From assembly GCF_016583565.1 (NCBI RefSeq), contig NZ_NRRF01000043.1:1-44579 (forward strand): a stretch of DNA of 44,579 nt. The letters are read 5' to 3'. The stretch is from Thiocystis violacea (lineage in GTDB: Bacteria > Pseudomonadota > Gammaproteobacteria > Chromatiales > Chromatiaceae). Below, one piece after another: positions 16,901 through 25,149 of this stretch; positions within the stretch are counted from its first letter, which is position 1, and each line of letters begins with the position of its first letter. Under the pieces are notes generated by a model. That model made no database searches. It had not been told where the DNA came from and was given only the letters and a program-made list of their open reading frames with translations. Made by a program: the position numbers and the translations under genes.

Positions 16901-17917
16901 TCAGCCCTGGGGCTTCTCGTGGTGGCCGCCGAACTGGTAGCGCATGGCGGAGAGGATCTGATTGGCGAAGTCCGCCTCGCCGCGCGAGCTGAAGCGCTCG
17001 AAGAGCGCGGTGGTGAGCAATGGGGCTGGCGTGCCGGTCTCGATCGCGGCGAGGCAGGTCCAGCGGCCCTCGCCGGAGTCCGAGACGCGCCCGCCGAAGG
17101 CCGACAGCTCCGGATCCTGGAGCAGGGCGTTGGCGGTGAGATCCAACAGCCAGGAGGCGACGACGCTGCCGCGGCGCCAGACCTCGGCGACCTCGGCGAT
17201 CGGGATGTCGTACTGGTAGTGCTCGGGATGGCTGAGCGGCGCGGTCTCGGCGTCGAGGGCGTGGTCCTGTCGACCCACGCCAGCGTGCTTGAGGATGTTC
17301 AGCCCCTCGGCATAGGCGGCCATGAGGACATACTCGATGCCGTTGTGGACCATCTTGACGAAGTGCCCGGCACCATTGGGGCCGCAGTGAAGATAACCCT
17401 GCTCGGATCGACTCGCGGGGCCGGATCGCCCATGAGTCCGCTCGATCGAGCCAGGCCCGGGGGCCAGGGCGGCGAAGATGGGATCCAGCCGCTCGACCGC
17501 CTCCTGCTCGCCGCCGATCATCAGGCAGTAGCCGCGCTCCAATCCCCAGACGCCGCCGCTGGTGCCGCAATCGACGAAGTGGATGCCCGCGGGCCGCAGC
17601 CGCGCGGCGTGCTTCAGGTCGTCGCGGTAATTGGAGTTGCCGCCGTCGATCAGGGTGTCGCCGCGGCCGAGGTGGGGGGCGATCTCATGGATCACCCCCT
17701 CGACCACGGCTGCCGGAACCATCATCCAGACATTGCGCGGTGCGTCCAGCTTGGCGCAGAGGTCCGCCAGGTCGCTCGCGCCCTCGGCGCCTTGGTCGAC
17801 CAGGGCTTGCACCGCCTGGGGATCACGATCATAGACCACGCATTGGTGGCCGGCGCCCAGGAGGCGCAGCACCATGTTCGCGCCCATTCGGCCGAGGCCG
17901 ATCATTCCAAGCTGCAT
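16901..17917 (-). CDS. gnd: 6-phosphogluconate dehydrogenase, decarboxylating (short form)
   Basis: A 338-residue enzyme that converts 6-phosphogluconate to ribulose 5-phosphate and CO2. It is the short form (classical Gnd is about 470 residues), which in studied cases often prefers NAD+. Visible motifs are the N-terminal GLGRMGANM nucleotide loop, the substrate-binding DCGTSGGVWGLERGYCLMIG, and GHFVKMVHNGIEY with the catalytic Lys. The C-terminus is short, as in this subfamily. AGAGGA precedes the ATG at 17917. It sits between glgX and zwf; no separate 6-phosphogluconolactonase gene (pgl) is seen in the cluster. Confidence 0.95.
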   Translation of the reverse strand: MQLGMIGLGRMGANMVLRLLGAGHQCVVYDRDPQAVQALVDQGAEGASDLADLCAKLDAPRNVWMMVPAAVVEGVIHEIAPHLGRGDTLIDGGNSNYRDDLKHAARLRPAGIHFVDCGTSGGVWGLERGYCLMIGGEQEAVERLDPIFAALAPGPGSIERTHGRSGPASRSEQGYLHCGPNGAGHFVKMVHNGIEYVLMAAYAEGLNILKHAGVGRQDHALDAETAPLSHPEHYQYDIPIAEVAEVWRRGSVVASWLLDLTANALLQDPELSAFGGRVSDSGEGRWTCLAAIETGTPAPLLTTALFERFSSRGEADFANQILSAMRYQFGGHHEKPQG

Positions 17918-17985
17918 GACTCAATCCTCTTTGAGAGTGCGGATGTTCCCGAGCTGCGTGGCCGGGCGGTCGGATCCGCTCGCCC

Positions 17986-20064
17986 TCAGAGCGCCCTGGC
18001 TTCGAGCACCACCACGCTGTGGGGGCGGACAGCAACGCGCCCCGGCTGGATGGGTTGCTGGTTTTCAGGTTCGATCACGCTGGGTTCGCAGAAAGTATCG
18101 ACGGCGAGGCACCAGCTCAACCCCTTGAGCCCAGGAACGGCGAACTCGAGCGCGGTCATGCCCATGTTCAGCATGACATGCAGGTGCGGCTCGTCCTCGT
18201 CCTTGCCAGCCAGGGTGAAGGCCAGTGCGTGGTTGGTTGGGTCGTCCCACTGAGGCTGCTCGAGCCCGACGCCATGCCAGGCGATGTCCGGCAGCGTCTT
18301 GCCGCGTTCCGGCTTGCCGGTGAGGAAGCGGTCGCGCGTCAGGCTCGGATGGCGCCGGCGCAGGGCGATCATGGCGCGCACGAAGTCGAGCATCTCCCGA
18401 TTCTTGTCGACCAATCCCCAGTCCGACCAGGACAGCTCGTTGTTCTGGCAATAGGTGTTGTTGTTCCCGAGTTTGGTGCGGAAGACCTCGTCGCCGGAAA
18501 GCAGCATGGGCACGCCCTGACTCAGCATGAGGATGCTGATGAAGTTGCGTGCCTGGCGCGTGCGCAGTCGTTGGATCTCCCGGTCGTCCGTCGGTCCCTC
18601 GTGGCCGCAGTTCCAGCTGCGGTTGTCGTCGTGGCCGTCGCGGTTGTCCTCGCCGTTGGCCTCGTTGTGCTTCTGGTTGTAGCTGACCAGATCGCACAAC
18701 GTGAAGCCGTCGTGGCAGGTGACGAAATTGATGGAGTTCATCGGCAGCCGTCCGCGCCCCTCGTACATGTCGCTGGAGCCGGCGATCCGGGTCGCGACCT
18801 CGGGCACCAAGCCGCTGTCTCCGCGCACGAAGCTGCGGATCACGTCGCGGTAGCGACCGTTCCACTCCGACCAGCGGTAGCCGGGAAAATCGCCGACCTG
18901 GTAGAGCCCGGCGGCATCCCATGCCTCGGCGATGATGTGCGCGCGGCTCAGCGAGGGTGATAGCTCGATGGCCCAGAGCACGGGGGCGTGATACTGCGGA
19001 TTGCCGTCTTCGCCGCGGGCCAGCGCGCTTGCGAGGTCGAAGCGGAAGCCGTCGACGTGCATGTGGCGCACCCAGTAGAGCAGGGCGTCGATCAGGAAGC
19101 GGGTCACCATGGGGTGGTTGCAGTTCATGGTGTTCCCGCAGCCGGTATAGTCGCGGTATTGGCGTCGGTCGTCGAAGTCGAGGTGGTAGAAGATCTCGTT
19201 GCCGAAGGCCTTGAAGCTGATGACGGGGCCATTTTCCCCGCCTTCGGCGGTATGGTTGAAGACCACGTCCAGGATGATGGCGATGCCGGCCTTGTGGAAG
19301 GCCTTGACCATGTCGCGGAACTCATCGCGCGCATGCGAGGCGGTGACGGCGAAGCCGGGATGCGGCGCGAAGAAGCTGTGGGTGCTGTAGCCCCAGTAGT
19401 TCTCCATGCCCAGCTTGGCGGTCTTGGGCGGGACATCCTGGACATCGAATGCCATCACGGGCATGAGCTCGACGTGGGTGATCCCGAGATCCCTCAGGTA
19501 GGGGATCTTCTCGATGATGCCCTCGAAGGTGCCCGGATGGGCCACCCCCGAGGACGGGTGACGGGTGAAGCCGGCGACGTGCATCTCATAGATGACCGAC
19601 TCGGCGAGTGGGACATGGAGCGGCTTGTCGCCCTCCCAATCGTAGTCGTCGCGCAGCACCTGACCGCGGATGGCGGTTTCCACATTGTCGCCCGGCCGGC
19701 AGGCCGCGTCGCGGTCCCAGAGTTGGTCGTTGATGGTCGTCGCCCAGGGGTCCAGCAGTGCCTTCTCGTTGTCGAGCCGGCTGCCCGTCTCGCGCGTGTC
19801 GACATGGCCATCGGCGCGCCAGTTGTAAAAGGTGCCGTTCGGCAGCCCTTCGACGAAGATGTGCCAGAAGAAGAAGGTGCGATTGGTGCGCGGGTCGAGC
19901 TGAACGACCTCGTAAGGGTCCGTGCTGTCCTCGCTCTCGAACAGCATCAGTTGCATCCGTTCGGCATAACGCGAGAAGACGCAGAAATTCACGCCGCCCT
20001 CCCTGACGGTTGCCCCAGCGAAATCCCAGTTGCCAGGCCTGACCCGGTACCTCAGTGGCCTCAT
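17986..20064 (-). CDS. glgX: Glycogen debranching enzyme GlgX
   Basis: A 692-residue GH13 isoamylase-type enzyme that cleaves alpha-1,6 branches left after glycogen phosphorylase action. An N-terminal CBM48-like domain (from GNWDFAGATVREGGVNFCVF) precedes the barrel. All four GH13 regions are seen: DVVFNHT, GFRFDLA (nucleophile Asp), IIAEAWD (acid Glu) and VTCHDGFTL. The start ATG at 20064 has GGAG seven bases upstream; the frame runs about 117 bases further without similarity. It leads a minus-strand cluster with gnd and zwf, sending glucose units toward the pentose phosphate route. Confidence 0.95.
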   Translation of the reverse strand: MRPLRYRVRPGNWDFAGATVREGGVNFCVFSRYAERMQLMLFESEDSTDPYEVVQLDPRTNRTFFFWHIFVEGLPNGTFYNWRADGHVDTRETGSRLDNEKALLDPWATTINDQLWDRDAACRPGDNVETAIRGQVLRDDYDWEGDKPLHVPLAESVIYEMHVAGFTRHPSSGVAHPGTFEGIIEKIPYLRDLGITHVELMPVMAFDVQDVPPKTAKLGMENYWGYSTHSFFAPHPGFAVTASHARDEFRDMVKAFHKAGIAIILDVVFNHTAEGGENGPVISFKAFGNEIFYHLDFDDRRQYRDYTGCGNTMNCNHPMVTRFLIDALLYWVRHMHVDGFRFDLASALARGEDGNPQYHAPVLWAIELSPSLSRAHIIAEAWDAAGLYQVGDFPGYRWSEWNGRYRDVIRSFVRGDSGLVPEVATRIAGSSDMYEGRGRLPMNSINFVTCHDGFTLCDLVSYNQKHNEANGEDNRDGHDDNRSWNCGHEGPTDDREIQRLRTRQARNFISILMLSQGVPMLLSGDEVFRTKLGNNNTYCQNNELSWSDWGLVDKNREMLDFVRAMIALRRRHPSLTRDRFLTGKPERGKTLPDIAWHGVGLEQPQWDDPTNHALAFTLAGKDEDEPHLHVMLNMGMTALEFAVPGLKGLSWCLAVDTFCEPSVIEPENQQPIQPGRVAVRPHSVVVLEARAL

Positions 20065-20226
20065 CGGCAATTCTCCAGCACAGTAAATCCGTCCGCTCAC
20101 TTGGTCAGCGGATCCGGGGTGATCCTGATTCCATTCGATGGTTGGCGCGCCGCTCGGGCCGGGGCGTCGAGGAGTCGCCATCGGCTGTATGAGTGGGCGT
20201 GCGTTACGGGAAGGCTTCCTGACGGC

Positions 20227-20319
20227 CTATTTGAGCATGCCAGGAACGAGGAAGTACCCAATGAGTGTCCCCATCAAGATGCCCAAAATGGCGCCTAGCA
20301 TGATTCCGTACCATTTCAC
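20227..20319 (-). CDS. Possible 30-residue single-helix membrane protein
   Basis: From a GTG at 20319 with AGAGAGG upstream, a 30-residue peptide begins MKWYG and continues with one Gly- and Leu/Ile-rich membrane helix ending at VPGMLK. The longer frame upstream is polar and unlike a protein. It lies upstream of glgX on the same strand. Function is unknown, and it could be a chance frame; the clear hydrophobic helix and ribosome site are the only support. Confidence 0.4.
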   Translation of the reverse strand: MKWYGIMLGAILGILMGTLIGYFLVPGMLK

Positions 20320-20409
20320 GCGCGCACCTCTCTCGATCCACACGAACTTTAAGGCTATTTTGCTGCGCACATCGGTGCTCGACAAGTCGCAGCGACCGCC
20401 TTTCGTCAC

Positions 20410-20730
20410 TCTACAGGGTCGAAATCGAGAAATCCTTGATGTTGATTGGGTTGTCCTTCACTCGGCGAGCGATTCAGCGGGAAGCCGCTATCTTCGTGGC
20501 GATCAATGTCCTCATGATGACCAATGTCTTCATGGTGATCAATGCGCTGCATGAAGCGCACAGCGGTCGACTGCCGGTTCTAGCGTTAGGGCTTTCGTCC
20601 CCGAGAGGCGGCTGTTAGAGTCCCTGCGCGGTCTTTTGGCCCGAGCTGAACAAGACACGTCAAGCCTCCCGCAAAGGCCGCATCTCCGGCGCCCAGGCGC
20701 CAGCCACACTCAAGAAGGATCATCCCGCCG
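20410..20730. other. Intergenic region with 18-bp tandem repeat
   Basis: No gene is supported. The stretch contains the imperfect tandem repeat at 20501-20554 and probably the promoter of the DUF2750 gene. Confidence 0.5.
20501..20554. repeat. Imperfect tandem repeat, three 18-bp units
   Basis: The units are GATCAATGTCCTCATGAT, GACCAATGTCTTCATGGT and GATCAATGCGCTGCATGA, in direct succession. The bases just before (ending TCTTCGTGGC) look like a decayed fourth unit. The period is a multiple of three, so an open frame crosses it, but nothing else supports translation. Confidence 0.7.
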
Positions 20731-21117
20731 ATGAACGCACCTCAGTCGACCCAGACCCTCGCCGCACTCTTCGATCTCCCCGCGGACGATCGCTACGCGT
20801 ATTTCATCGAGGCAAGCGTCAGGCAGGGCAAGGTCTGGACGCTCGCGGGGACGGGCGGCTTCGTCGCCTTCCGCGACGAGGACGGACGTGATTGCTTCCC
20901 TTTCTGGCCCTCGCCCGAGCTGGCCGAGGCGCTCGCCAACGATGATTGGTCGGACTGCAAGGCCGAGTCGCTGGATCTGGACGTCTTCATGGACCGCTGG
21001 CTCAAGGGCATGGCGCGCGACGACCGGCTCGTTTCCGTCTTCTCGGCGCCGGATGGAACCAGCATTGTCATGGATCCGCTGGAATTGCTGCAGGAGCTGC
21101 AGGAGGCGCGGGGATAG
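20731..21117 (+). CDS. DUF2750 domain protein
   Basis: A 128-residue cytosolic acidic protein. It matches the DUF2750 family in layout: an N-terminal helix with RYAYFIEASVRQGKVWTL, a central FPFWPSPELAEALANDDW, and a C-terminal FMDRWLKGMARDD...VFSAPDG. The family has no known function. AAGGAT lies upstream of the ATG at 20731. It is a single gene with its own likely terminator. Confidence 0.85.
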   Translation: MNAPQSTQTLAALFDLPADDRYAYFIEASVRQGKVWTLAGTGGFVAFRDEDGRDCFPFWPSPELAEALANDDWSDCKAESLDLDVFMDRWLKGMARDDRLVSVFSAPDGTSIVMDPLELLQELQEARG

Positions 21118-21130
21118 CCTCGGTCCGACT

Positions 21131-21162
21131 GCACGAGACGACGTCTTGCTCGTGCGGTTTTT
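21131..21162 (+). terminator. Likely intrinsic terminator after the DUF2750 gene
   Basis: GCACGAG (21131-21137) pairs with CTCGTGC (21149-21155), followed by GG and five T. It starts 14 bases after the stop codon. The loop is long (11 bases), so strength is uncertain. Confidence 0.6.
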
Positions 21163-21252
21163 CCGGCGGGAGTTCGCCTCCCCGCTGCACTCTTGGTGAC
21201 CTCGACTGGCGGCTCGCCCCGTCTCCAGTCAGCCCCTGGCCGTCATGCCTGT

Positions 21253-21852
21253 CTATCCGTAGTTGCGCATCAAGCCAACCAGAACGCCTTGGATTTCGAC
21301 CTCGTGCGGCGCGAACTCCAGGGGTTGCATCGCGCTGTTGCGCGGGATGAGCAGGACGCGGTCCGGCTCCTGCTGGATGTTCTTGAGCGTGGTCTCCTCG
21401 CCGCGGACGAGGGCGACGACCGTCTCCCCGTTGCTGGCGACCCTGCGATGCTCGATGACGACATAGTCGCCGTCGAGGATGCCCGCCTCGCACATGGAAT
21501 CCCCCGTCACTTGCAGGACATAACAATTCCGGTGCGTGCGCAGATGCGCGGGTACCTGAATGGTTTCGCATTGGGGAACGGCCTCGATCTGACGGCCGGC
21601 GGCGATCCTGCCGAGGAAGGGCAGGGCATCTTCGGATCCGAGCCCTGGTGTGAGCCGCACGCCAGCATGGCGGCCGTGCAGGGGCTCGACATAGCCCTCG
21701 GCAACGAGTGCCTGAATATGCTTGCGGAGCGATCCGCGCGAGCGCAGGCCGAGGTGGTCACAAAGCACGTCGAGCGAGGGTGCTTCAGCGAAGTGCTCGA
21801 TGTTCTCCTTGAGGTACTCAAAGATCTCGTGCTGTCGGCGGGTCAGAGGCAT
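21253..21852 (-). CDS. lexA: LexA SOS repressor
   Basis: A 199-residue SOS repressor that is cut when RecA filaments form on damaged DNA. The N-terminal winged helix starts LTRRQHEIFEYLKENI. The self-cleavage site Ala-Gly lies in GRIAAGRQIE; the catalytic Ser is in VTGDSMCEAGI and the catalytic Lys in EETTLKNI. The recognition-helix region (SRGSLRKHIQALVAEGY) differs from E. coli LexA, so the operator may differ too. I see no CTGT-N8-ACAG box in the 450 bases upstream. No SOS target gene (sulA, recA, imuB) lies beside it. Confidence 0.95.
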   Translation of the reverse strand: MPLTRRQHEIFEYLKENIEHFAEAPSLDVLCDHLGLRSRGSLRKHIQALVAEGYVEPLHGRHAGVRLTPGLGSEDALPFLGRIAAGRQIEAVPQCETIQVPAHLRTHRNCYVLQVTGDSMCEAGILDGDYVVIEHRRVASNGETVVALVRGEETTLKNIQQEPDRVLLIPRNSAMQPLEFAPHEVEIQGVLVGLMRNYG

Positions 21853-22306
21853 GGTGATGTCGATTGGTCCGGTTCAAGCGGAGTGTATCGCGTTGCGTCC
21901 ATGGGAATACCCTTGCCCTGGCCCCGACGTCAACGACAATCGCGTGCGTCATCTCGGGTCGCCATGCGCATCTGGTTGAGCGCCTTGGGATTGTCGATCG
22001 CCAGGACTGGACGCTTCCCGACTTCGGCCAGATAATGCGCCACCCCAGCTCCCCGAGCCAAAGGCTTGCGCCGCAACGCCTTTGCATGACCTCCTGACCA
22101 ATTGCCGCGGATCGCCGATCAGATCGCCGCCACCCTTGCCGAGCAGGGTTGGTGCGGACGGATGCCTTCGTTTCGCCGCGCCAGCGATGCCCGCTTCGGC
22201 GCGCCGTGTATCGCGCCATCGAGAGTCGCCGATTGACGAGGCTCGCAATGGCCAGCCTGGTGGCGAGCTGTTTCACCCGCGCAAAGACTGAACAAGAGAG
22301 ATGTCA
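21853..22306. other. Intergenic region upstream of lexA
   Basis: This 450-base divergent region must hold the lexA promoter and that of the yjdM gene. A 60-codon protein-like frame on the minus strand (21930-22115) lacks a start codon; it may be a gene remnant. No standard enterobacterial LexA box is seen. Confidence 0.45.
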
Positions 22307-22648
22307 ATGAGTCATATCCCGCCCTGCCCAAACTGCAATTCCGAGTACGCCTACGAAGATGGCGCGATGTTGGTGTGTCCGCAATGTGGTCACGAGTGGG
22401 CGAGGGGGGGCGAGGACAGCACGGCGGCGAACGAATCCGCCGTGAAAGATGCCAACGGCGCGGTGTTGAGCGACGGTGATGCGGTGGTTGTGATCAAGGA
22501 TTTGAAAGTGAAGGGCTCGTCGTCTGTCGTGAAAGTTGGAACCAAGGTCAAGAACATCCGCCTTGTGGACGGCGATCACAATATCGATTGCAAGATCGCT
22601 GGCATTGGTGCCATGCAGCTGAAATCGGCGTTCGTCAAGAAGGCCTGA
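22307..22648 (+). CDS. yjdM: YjdM/PhnA family zinc-ribbon protein
   Basis: A 113-residue cytosolic protein of the YjdM (formerly PhnA) family. The N-terminal zinc ribbon has CPNC and CPQC pairs (about residues 7-28), followed by an SH3-like domain with [17 protein letters not shown] and [17 protein letters not shown]. The old link to alkylphosphonate use is only by name; no phosphonatase genes lie nearby. The second ATG (22307) is preferred because GAGAG then sits six bases upstream and the N-terminus matches the family; an ATG at 22301 is immediately adjacent to that site. Confidence 0.92.
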   Translation: MSHIPPCPNCNSEYAYEDGAMLVCPQCGHEWARGGEDSTAANESAVKDANGAVLSDGDAVVVIKDLKVKGSSSVVKVGTKVKNIRLVDGDHNIDCKIAGIGAMQLKSAFVKKA

Positions 22649-22833
22649 GATGCAGGGGGCGGGCGGTCCGAACCGGTTGGCCGCTAGCGGGATTCTGAGG
22701 CATCGGTGTCCAGTCACGGGAGCCGGCCGGTCTCGGGCGTGCTCGCGGAGGCGACCGGCTCATGGGCGGCGGCAGGCGCTTGCGTTGTCATGTGTGCAAC
22801 GCCTGCCGCTGTCCCGCTGTCCAGTGACGCGCG

Positions 22834-23517
22834 TCAGCGGTTTTGCGGCTGTGCCTGCGGTGCCGTCGGCCCCTGCATCATCTGCTGCCGATGCTGGGTT
22901 TGAGCCGTGAGGAATTCCCGCGGATCGACCTGCCCGTTGCCATCGAGGTCGATCGCGCTGAAGTCCGGGGCATTGCCGAGATTGCGCATCGGATAGCCCT
23001 GCTGAGAGCGCTCGGCGATGCGGTTGGCGCGTGCCTGGTAGAACTCCTGCGCGGTGAGGCTGCCATCGCCGTTGAGGTCGAAATCGGCGAAGGTGGGCAT
23101 GTGGGAACCCATGCCTCGGCCAGCTCCGCGACCGCCACCCTGACCCATTCCCATCCCAGGCCCCATGCCTTGACCCGCGCCTGGCCCCATCCCGCCGCGG
23201 CCCTGCAGTCTGGCTTGGTGGAAGGCGTCGAATTCGTCCGCCGTCACCTGCCCGTCGCCATTCTGATCGAGGTCGGCGAACTTGGGCGCATTGGCGGCGC
23301 CGGGCATGGGGGCGCCCATGGTCGCTCGCGCGGCCATGCGCTCGGCGCGCGTGGCGTTGAATTCCTGCTCGGTGACGACGCCGTCGCTATCGCGATCGAA
23401 GGTGGCAAAGGTCATGGGGCCGAGGGCCTGTGGGCTGCCATCCTGTGCAAAAACCGGCAGGGCGGCGCAGGTCGCCATGCCGAGGACGAGTGCGAGTCTG
23501 TGATTGCGGTACGTCAT
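22834..23517 (-). CDS. Exported EF-hand calcium-binding protein
   Basis: A 227-residue exported protein with four EF-hand loops: DRDSDGVVTEQE, DQNGDGQVTADE, DLNGDGSLTAQE and DLDGNGQVDPRE. A signal peptide ends near LPVFA-QD. A Gly/Met-rich linker separates the second and third loops, and the C-terminus is Gln-rich. The ATG at 23517 has GGAG six bases upstream; an ATG at 23529 has none. It probably acts in the periplasm as a calcium-binding or calcium-sensing protein, but no partner is evident. It is a single gene. Confidence 0.88.
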   Translation of the reverse strand: MTYRNHRLALVLGMATCAALPVFAQDGSPQALGPMTFATFDRDSDGVVTEQEFNATRAERMAARATMGAPMPGAANAPKFADLDQNGDGQVTADEFDAFHQARLQGRGGMGPGAGQGMGPGMGMGQGGGRGAGRGMGSHMPTFADFDLNGDGSLTAQEFYQARANRIAERSQQGYPMRNLGNAPDFSAIDLDGNGQVDPREFLTAQTQHRQQMMQGPTAPQAQPQNR

Positions 23518-23529
23518 GGTGCGCTCCAT

Positions 23530-23811
23530 TCAGCTATCAGTGCGGTTGTTGCTCTACTCTGTCCAGGTCGTCTTTCCGCCGGTCCGGCGGGAGATCGGCC
23601 GCGTGCTTCCTTCTCTATTCTGGTCCAGCCGCGGCTCGGATGTCGGCTGGGAAGCATGACATCTCGGTGACCAATCTGTGCAGGGTGATGGCGCTCATCG
23701 TCGATCAGCGGCGCCATTGCCCCGGATCTCGCGCGGCCTGGCGCTCTGCCTGGCGCGCGCGAGGCCGTGGCGGGGTGTGAGGCCGTTCTTTCAACCCCCG
23801 ATCCGTCCGGC
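23530..23811. other. Intergenic region, no gene seen
   Basis: I see no supportable gene or RNA between the EF-hand gene and the diheme cytochrome gene. Confidence 0.4.
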
Positions 23812-24423
23812 TCAGTCCTCCCAATCGCCGAAGCCTGGGATGCTCACCTGGTGCTCGTTGTAGACCCCCTTGGCCGCGTCGCGGTGGCAGCTGTTGCATT
23901 GGCTGAAGCTGCCGACCCGCGGGTTGTCCTTGACCATGCGGGCCGGGATCTCGTCGTGTTTGCGCTGGAAGTAGTCCGTCTCGCTGATGCGCGGCAGGCT
24001 GCCGCCCGCGGTGCCGCTCGACAAGGCGAGCGCGAAGGCCCGCGAGCGCGTGCGCTCGGCCAGATCGGCGGCGTTCGCGCTGAGATAGGCGGCGATCTCG
24101 CGGCGTAGCTCCTCACTCAAGGATGCATCGTCGCCGTAGTGGTCGGCCAGTGCGGTGGGATCCATGATCCGCGCCCAGGCATCGGCCGGAAGCAGGCCGG
24201 GCTGATAAGCCATGTGACAGGCGCCGCATTCCTCGGAGTCGTTGGGATTGCTGACCGGGGCGACGTCTGCGCGCGAGCGCACCCAGCCGCCGTGCCCCTC
24301 GTCATCGTCCGAGTCGCTGCAGGCGACGCCGACGCCACCAAGGGTGAGTGCCGCGAGGGTGAGAAGGGGAAGGATCTGTTTGATGCTGGTCATTGTGCTG
24401 CTAATCCTTGTGCGGCTGGTCAT
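23812..24423 (-). CDS. Exported diheme cytochrome c
   Basis: A 203-residue diheme cytochrome c (DHC family). The two haem sites CGACH (about residue 66) and CNSCH (about 176) are far apart, as in DHC proteins that pass electrons to SHP or to b-type cytochromes. The N-terminus is a signal peptide ending near VGVAC; the Cys might be lipidated, though the lipobox is poor. The start at 24423 is favoured by GGAG eight bases upstream; an ATG at 24393 would also leave a signal peptide. No cytochrome b561 or SHP gene is adjacent, so the redox partner is unknown. Haem assembly would need the Ccm system elsewhere. Confidence 0.88.
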   Translation of the reverse strand: MTSRTRISSTMTSIKQILPLLTLAALTLGGVGVACSDSDDDEGHGGWVRSRADVAPVSNPNDSEECGACHMAYQPGLLPADAWARIMDPTALADHYGDDASLSEELRREIAAYLSANAADLAERTRSRAFALALSSGTAGGSLPRISETDYFQRKHDEIPARMVKDNPRVGSFSQCNSCHRDAAKGVYNEHQVSIPGFGDWED

Positions 24424-24560
24424 CTGGATGTCTCCGGCCTATTGGCCCTCGATGCAAGCGAGGAAGTCGGCCCTTTCCTCGGTGGTGGATTGATCCGGTC
24501 TTGGGGATTGGCGGGAGGTGATCGATCGATGTGCTGGGCGCTCGCGGCGCCCATCCCAGT

Positions 24561-24588
24561 GCTCATTGTTCGGCGCTCATTGTTCGGA
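24561..24588. repeat. 14-bp tandem duplication
   Basis: GCTCATTGTTCGGC is repeated head to tail, with one change in the last base. It lies upstream of both the cytochrome gene and the PepSY operon. It could be a duplicated binding site or a replication slip. Confidence 0.6.
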
Positions 24589-24715
24589 ACTCCAATGCCT
24601 GATGCTTCAGTGCTGGTGATGTCGGCCTCGCTACCCGACGCCGGTGGGGCGATGGGGTGAGAGGATTGCCGCACAGCCTAACGCAGCGGCACTGACAGCT
24701 CGCTGAGCAGCCTTG

Positions 24716-24732
24716 TCAGCCTTTGGTCAGCT
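24716..24732 (+). promoter_or_regulatory. Possible response-regulator binding repeats
   Basis: GTCAGC occurs twice with starts 11 bases apart (24716 and 24727), about 100 bases before the PepSY start. OmpR/PhoB-type regulators commonly bind direct repeats with an 11-base period, so this could be an autoregulatory operator of the operon. The match is short and could be chance. Confidence 0.3.
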
Positions 24733-24828
24733 TGGTTGTGACAGTCTGAACCACTGCCGTCGCGGCAGACGCCTTGACCGCGGAGCCATCTGATCTTCAG
24801 AACCAGCCGATATGAGGTATCCCAGTCC

Positions 24829-25149
24829 GTGAAGCCGCTCGCACGCATGGCACCCAGTCTCGGGCTCGTTCTGGCGACCTGCGCGAGCCCGAGCCTGTGC
24901 GACCCTGACCGCCATGAGCACGATCATGATCGCGCCCGCCACGCGCGTGAGCACGGCGAGGTGCGTCCGGTCGAGGAGATCCTGGCGGCGGCCCGCGCGG
25001 CCGTTGCGGGCGAGGTCGTGGGTCTCGAACTGGAGCGCGAGCACGGCCATTGGGTCTATGAAATCAAGATGATCGGCGAAGATGGTCGAGTGCTGGAGGT
25101 GGTCGTGGATGGGGCGGATGCGCGCGTGCTGCACTGGGAGCCGGACTGA
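24829..25149 (+). CDS. Exported His-rich PepSY protein
   Basis: A 106-residue exported protein with a signal peptide (to about residue 24), a short His/Asp/Arg-rich stretch (HEHDHDRARHAREH, about residues 29-42) and a PepSY domain (about 48-106: EEILAAARAAVAGEVVGLEL ... VVDGADARVLHWEPD). PepSY domains often inhibit or sense in the periplasm. The likely start is GTG at 24829; an ATG at 24847 is possible. Its stop overlaps the next start (TGATG), so it is translationally coupled to the two-component genes and may feed a signal to the kinase. The His cluster suggests metal binding, which is inferred. Confidence 0.82.
   Translation: MKPLARMAPSLGLVLATCASPSLCDPDRHEHDHDRARHAREHGEVRPVEEILAAARAAVAGEVVGLELEREHGHWVYEIKMIGEDGRVLEVVVDGADARVLHWEPD

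Noticed and set aside
16137..17570. 477-codon minus-strand open frame overlapping zwf and gnd out of frame
   Set aside because: Arg-rich product; both real genes in that region are read in other frames with full motifs.
21930..22115. 60-codon protein-like frame on the minus strand (contains LARGAGVAHYLAEVGKRP)
   Set aside because: The amino-acid pattern looks natural, but there is no start codon or ribosome site, and a stop closes it upstream. At most it is a decayed gene fragment.
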